Positions 61,714-64,000 of a DNA stretch of 64,000 bases are shown piece after piece. Made by a program: the position numbers and the translations under genes. The notes under the pieces were generated by a model. It made no database searches, was not told the DNA's origin, and was given only the letters and a program-made list of their open reading frames with translations. Source of the DNA: Clostridiaceae bacterium (GTDB lineage: Bacteria > Bacillota > Clostridia > Lachnospirales > Lachnospiraceae); assembly GCA_902363735.1 (NCBI GenBank), contig CABJBA010000002.1, positions 62,001 to 126,000 on the forward strand, in the 5' to 3' direction. Within the stretch, counting starts at the first letter, position 1. The number at the start of each line of letters is the position of its first letter.

Positions 61714-62552
61714 AGAAAATTTATGTTAACCTTAAACGGTTTGATGTTCCCACAGATTTTGGCGGTGTCAACGGCATTGCGGATATTCAGGACTGGGGAG
61801 GTTATATCTTAAAAAGTATAAAAGACGAAATAAAAAAATACGGTCATAAGGCAGAATTTACCTTCTTCATGCCGGAGATGCACCTTCTCAGCGCTCTTAA
61901 GGAAAGGACAGGCGAAAAACAGCCGGAAATAGGCTGCCAGGGCGTGTGCAGAACCGATGTGAAAAAGAATGGCAACTTTGGAGCCCTGACCACCTCACTT
62001 CCAGCGGCAGCAGCAAAAGCGGCAGGATGTGACCAGGTGCTGATTGGACATTGTGAAGAGAGAGCACAGCTTTCCCAGGTGCTGGCTGAGGCAGGCATAA
62101 CCGATTCTGCGGCCGTGAACCGGCTTTTAAATAAAGAGGTTCAGATGGCAATCGGACAGGGAATGAAGGTCTTATACTGCATAGGAGAAAAGGAAAGTGA
62201 GCTGGAAAACTGGGAGGAAGTACTGGAGGAACAGCTGAGCATCGGTCTTTGTGATGTGGATACTTCCAACGTAGTCATTGCTTATGAACCAATCTGGTCA
62301 ATAGGACCGGGGAAAACACCTGCAGGTAAAGAGTATATAGAAAAGATTGCAGGCTTTGTAAAAGAGAAAATTGATGGTATAGAAGTAGTTTACGGAGGCG
62401 GACTTAAGAAAGAAAACGCAGCTATGCTGGCATCTGTTTCCAGTGTTGACGGCGGATTGATTGCCCTGACCAGATTTCAGGGAGAAATCGGCTTTTATCC
62501 GGAAGAATATCTGGAAATTATAGACTTATATTTAGACGGGGAGGGTAAATAA
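61710..62552 (+). CDS. Triose-phosphate isomerase family protein, divergent
   Basis: 280 residues, longer than the usual 250. Catalytic positions are kept: Asn7 and Lys9 (VNLKRF, where typical enzymes have NWKMN), His114 (IGHCEER) and Glu193 (AYEPIWSIGPGKT), plus YGGGLKK for phosphate binding. The N-terminal loop and the segment GCQGVCRTDVKKNGNFGALT differ from ordinary TIM. Related TIM-like enzymes (LerI, EryH) act on erythrulose phosphates, so a four-carbon phosphate is an alternative substrate. The start overlaps the PFK-like stop (ATGA), and the stop shares a base with the next start (TAATG). Probably a dedicated copy for this pathway. Confidence 0.85.
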   Translation: MKKIYVNLKRFDVPTDFGGVNGIADIQDWGGYILKSIKDEIKKYGHKAEFTFFMPEMHLLSALKERTGEKQPEIGCQGVCRTDVKKNGNFGALTTSLPAAAAKAAGCDQVLIGHCEERAQLSQVLAEAGITDSAAVNRLLNKEVQMAIGQGMKVLYCIGEKESELENWEEVLEEQLSIGLCDVDTSNVVIAYEPIWSIGPGKTPAGKEYIEKIAGFVKEKIDGIEVVYGGGLKKENAAMLASVSSVDGGLIALTRFQGEIGFYPEEYLEIIDLYLDGEGK

Positions 62553-64000
62553 TGAAATTAGAATTTGAATACGGACAGGGCACTATGGTAGCAGAGCTGC
62601 CTGATAATACGGATGTTTTTATCCCTGGAGAGACAGTAAAGGACCCTGATTATATTCCCGAAGATAAGCTGATTCAGGCTTATGAAGAAAGTCTGGCTCA
62701 TCCAATGGGAATGCCTACGCTGACAGAACTGGCCCGCAAGGGAAGCAGGGTGACCTTCATTATCCCGGACAGAGTAAAAGGCGGTGAGCAGGAAACAAGC
62801 CACAGAAAAGTCAGCATCAAGTGTATGCTAAAGGAATTATATGAGGCAGGAGTGGAGAAGAAGGACGTTATGTTCATCATTTCCAACGGACTTCATCCAA
62901 GAAGCAAGGAGTCTGATGCAAAAGCCATTTTTGGAAAGGAATTGTTCAATGAGTTCTGGCATACAGGCCAGATTATCAGCCATGACAGTGAAGACCAGGA
63001 ACATATGGTAGATTTGGGCTTTACAGACAGAGGCGATCCTGTTGCAGTAAACAAATTTGTATTTGACAGTGATATTCCAATCCTCATCGGTCATGTACAG
63101 GGAAACCCCTATGGAGGATACTCCGGCGGTTATAAGCACAGCGCCACGGGAATTACCAACTGGCAAAGCATATCCAGCCACCATGTTCCTTCCGTCATGC
63201 ACAGAAAAGATTTTACCCCGGTTAATGCCGGAAGCCTGATGCGCCACAAATTTGATGAGATCAGCATGCATATGGAAAACGCTATGGGACATCCCTTCTT
63301 CTGCTGTGATGCTGTTTTGGATACAAATTCCAGACAGATTGCTATTTTTTCCGGATATGCAAATGTAATGATGCCGGAAAGCTGGAAAATTGCGGATAAA
63401 AGAACGTATGTCCATTGGGCAGAAAAGAAATATGATGTGGTTGTGTTCGGTATGCCTCAGAAATTCCACTATGGAGATGGAATGGGAACCAACCCGATTA
63501 TGATGATGCAGGCTTTAAGTGCTCAGATTCTTCGTTATAAAAGAATACTGAGCGATAAATGCGTGATTATATGTGCCTCCACCTGTAATGGCTATTTTCA
63601 TGATGAATTATGGCCCTATCTCAGGGAATTGTATGAATTATTTCAGAAGGATCATATGAATACACTGCCGGATATGAACCGTCTTGGGGAGTATTTTGCC
63701 ACCAATGAGGAGTATATCCGCAAATACCGGTTTACCAATGCATTTCATCCCTTCCATGGATTTTCCATGATGTCATGTGCCCATATTGCGGAAATGAATA
63801 CCAGCGCCATTTACATTGTAGGTGCGGAAGAACCGGGGTATGCAAGAGGAATGGGGCTTAAAACCAGGGAAACCCTGGAAGAAGCATTAGAGGATGCCAA
63901 GAAAAAATTTGTGGGAGAAAATCCCAATATTCTTGCTCTTCCCATGACATTTAAAAAATCAGCCGTTCATTTATGCATGAAAGATCCTTCTAAAAATAAC
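62552..64000 (+). CDS. LarA family (DUF2088) nickel-pincer racemase/epimerase, 3' end outside window
   Basis: 483 codons are open to the last base with no stop, so the gene is cut by the window; the visible part covers nearly the whole family length. Conserved LarA positions can be placed: His115 (SNGLHPRS), His181 (IGHVQG), Lys195 in GGYSGGYKHS (the lysine that covalently binds the nickel pincer nucleotide) and His211 (SSHH). The Arg usual before the Lys is Tyr. LarA racemises lactate; relatives act on malate, aldonates and other 2-hydroxy acids. Here it follows an aldolase/PFK/TIM set. Cofactor genes larB, larC and larE are not in the window. GAGGG lies upstream, and the ATG overlaps the preceding stop. 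Confidence 0.87.
   Translation, partial: MKLEFEYGQGTMVAELPDNTDVFIPGETVKDPDYIPEDKLIQAYEESLAHPMGMPTLTELARKGSRVTFIIPDRVKGGEQETSHRKVSIKCMLKELYEAGVEKKDVMFIISNGLHPRSKESDAKAIFGKELFNEFWHTGQIISHDSEDQEHMVDLGFTDRGDPVAVNKFVFDSDIPILIGHVQGNPYGGYSGGYKHSATGITNWQSISSHHVPSVMHRKDFTPVNAGSLMRHKFDEISMHMENAMGHPFFCCDAVLDTNSRQIAIFSGYANVMMPESWKIADKRTYVHWAEKKYDVVVFGMPQKFHYGDGMGTNPIMMMQALSAQILRYKRILSDKCVIICASTCNGYFHDELWPYLRELYELFQKDHMNTLPDMNRLGEYFATNEEYIRKYRFTNAFHPFHGFSMMSCAHIAEMNTSAIYIVGAEEPGYARGMGLKTRETLEEALEDAKKKFVGENPNILALPMTFKKSAVHLCMKDPSKNN

Noticed and set aside
1..64000. CRISPR arrays, insertion sequences, prophage, tRNA or rRNA genes
   Set aside because: No regularly spaced repeats, transposase or integrase motifs, tRNA cloverleaf or rRNA sequence was recognised by reading; a tRNAscan or repeat search would settle this.

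Overview
The window reads as chromosomal DNA of an anaerobic clostridial Firmicute, most likely a gut Lachnospiraceae (Clostridium symbiosum / Enterocloster / Hungatella-like). Supporting signs are moderate GC with very AT-rich control regions, strong AGGAGG ribosome sites, tight ATGA gene overlaps, single-chain glycyl-tRNA synthetase, a pyruvate phosphate dikinase of 875 residues whose phospho-histidine falls at residue 455 as in C. symbiosum, an anaerobic CO-dehydrogenase-family protein, and several peptide-type ABC importers serving carbohydrate loci. All assignments come from reading motifs; no database search was run.

Region 1 (1-13.4 kb, + strand) is mostly housekeeping: the 3' part of RNase J, an MltG N-domain-like protein, a tRNA wobble-uridine methyltransferase (trmR-like) with a U32 hydroxylation partner (trhP-like), a chemotaxis receptor, a YdcF-type membrane protein, an M16C zinc peptidase, era, recO, a small lipoprotein and glyQS. 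A bidirectional terminator closes it.

Region 2 (13.4-20.3 kb, - strand) is a BmpA/Nup-type nucleoside ABC importer, with an internal terminator after the binding-protein gene, and a PrpR-N/AAA/Fis-type regulator that lacks the sigma-54 contact loop. Region 3 (20.5-32.2 kb, + strand) is divergent from that regulator. It is a twelve-gene acid-sugar operon: DUF1537 kinase, Fe-alcohol dehydrogenase, DapA-type aldolase, PdxA2-type dehydrogenase, D-2-hydroxyacid dehydrogenase, MBL-fold hydrolase and a complete five-gene peptide-type ABC importer. The intergenic region holds two promoters and two sets of inverted repeats.

Region 4 (32.5-41.5 kb) holds ppdK, a GMC flavin dehydrogenase with a gluconate-2-dehydrogenase subunit-3-like partner, an orphan and unusual CooS-like protein (a Glu where a C-cluster Cys is expected), a divergent short UppS-like protein and a TSUP exporter.

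Region 5 (41.9-55.7 kb) is a carbohydrate locus. On + are a second five-gene ABC importer, a phosphoglucose isomerase and a cytosolic sulfatase. On - are two Gfo/Idh/MocA oxidoreductases alternating with two xylose-isomerase-like TIM barrels. A ROK regulator lies divergent to these. AT-rich palindromes at the ROK intergenic region and upstream of the importer suggest one regulon. Oxidoreductase plus TIM-barrel pairs are typical of keto-sugar or keto-glycoside processing.

Region 6 (55.7-64 kb) has a small membrane protein, a VOC protein, an AraC/GyrI regulator, a LacI regulator, and a LacI-controlled cassette of class II aldolase, phosphofructokinase-like kinase, divergent triose-phosphate-isomerase-like protein and a LarA-family (nickel-pincer) racemase/epimerase cut by the window end. 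One LacI-like operator sequence occurs at three places, including upstream of the TSUP exporter.

The best candidates for new biology are the CooS-like protein with a hybrid-cluster-like ligand set, the LarA-aldolase-PFK-TIM cassette, and the sulfatase/oxidoreductase/isomerase locus.
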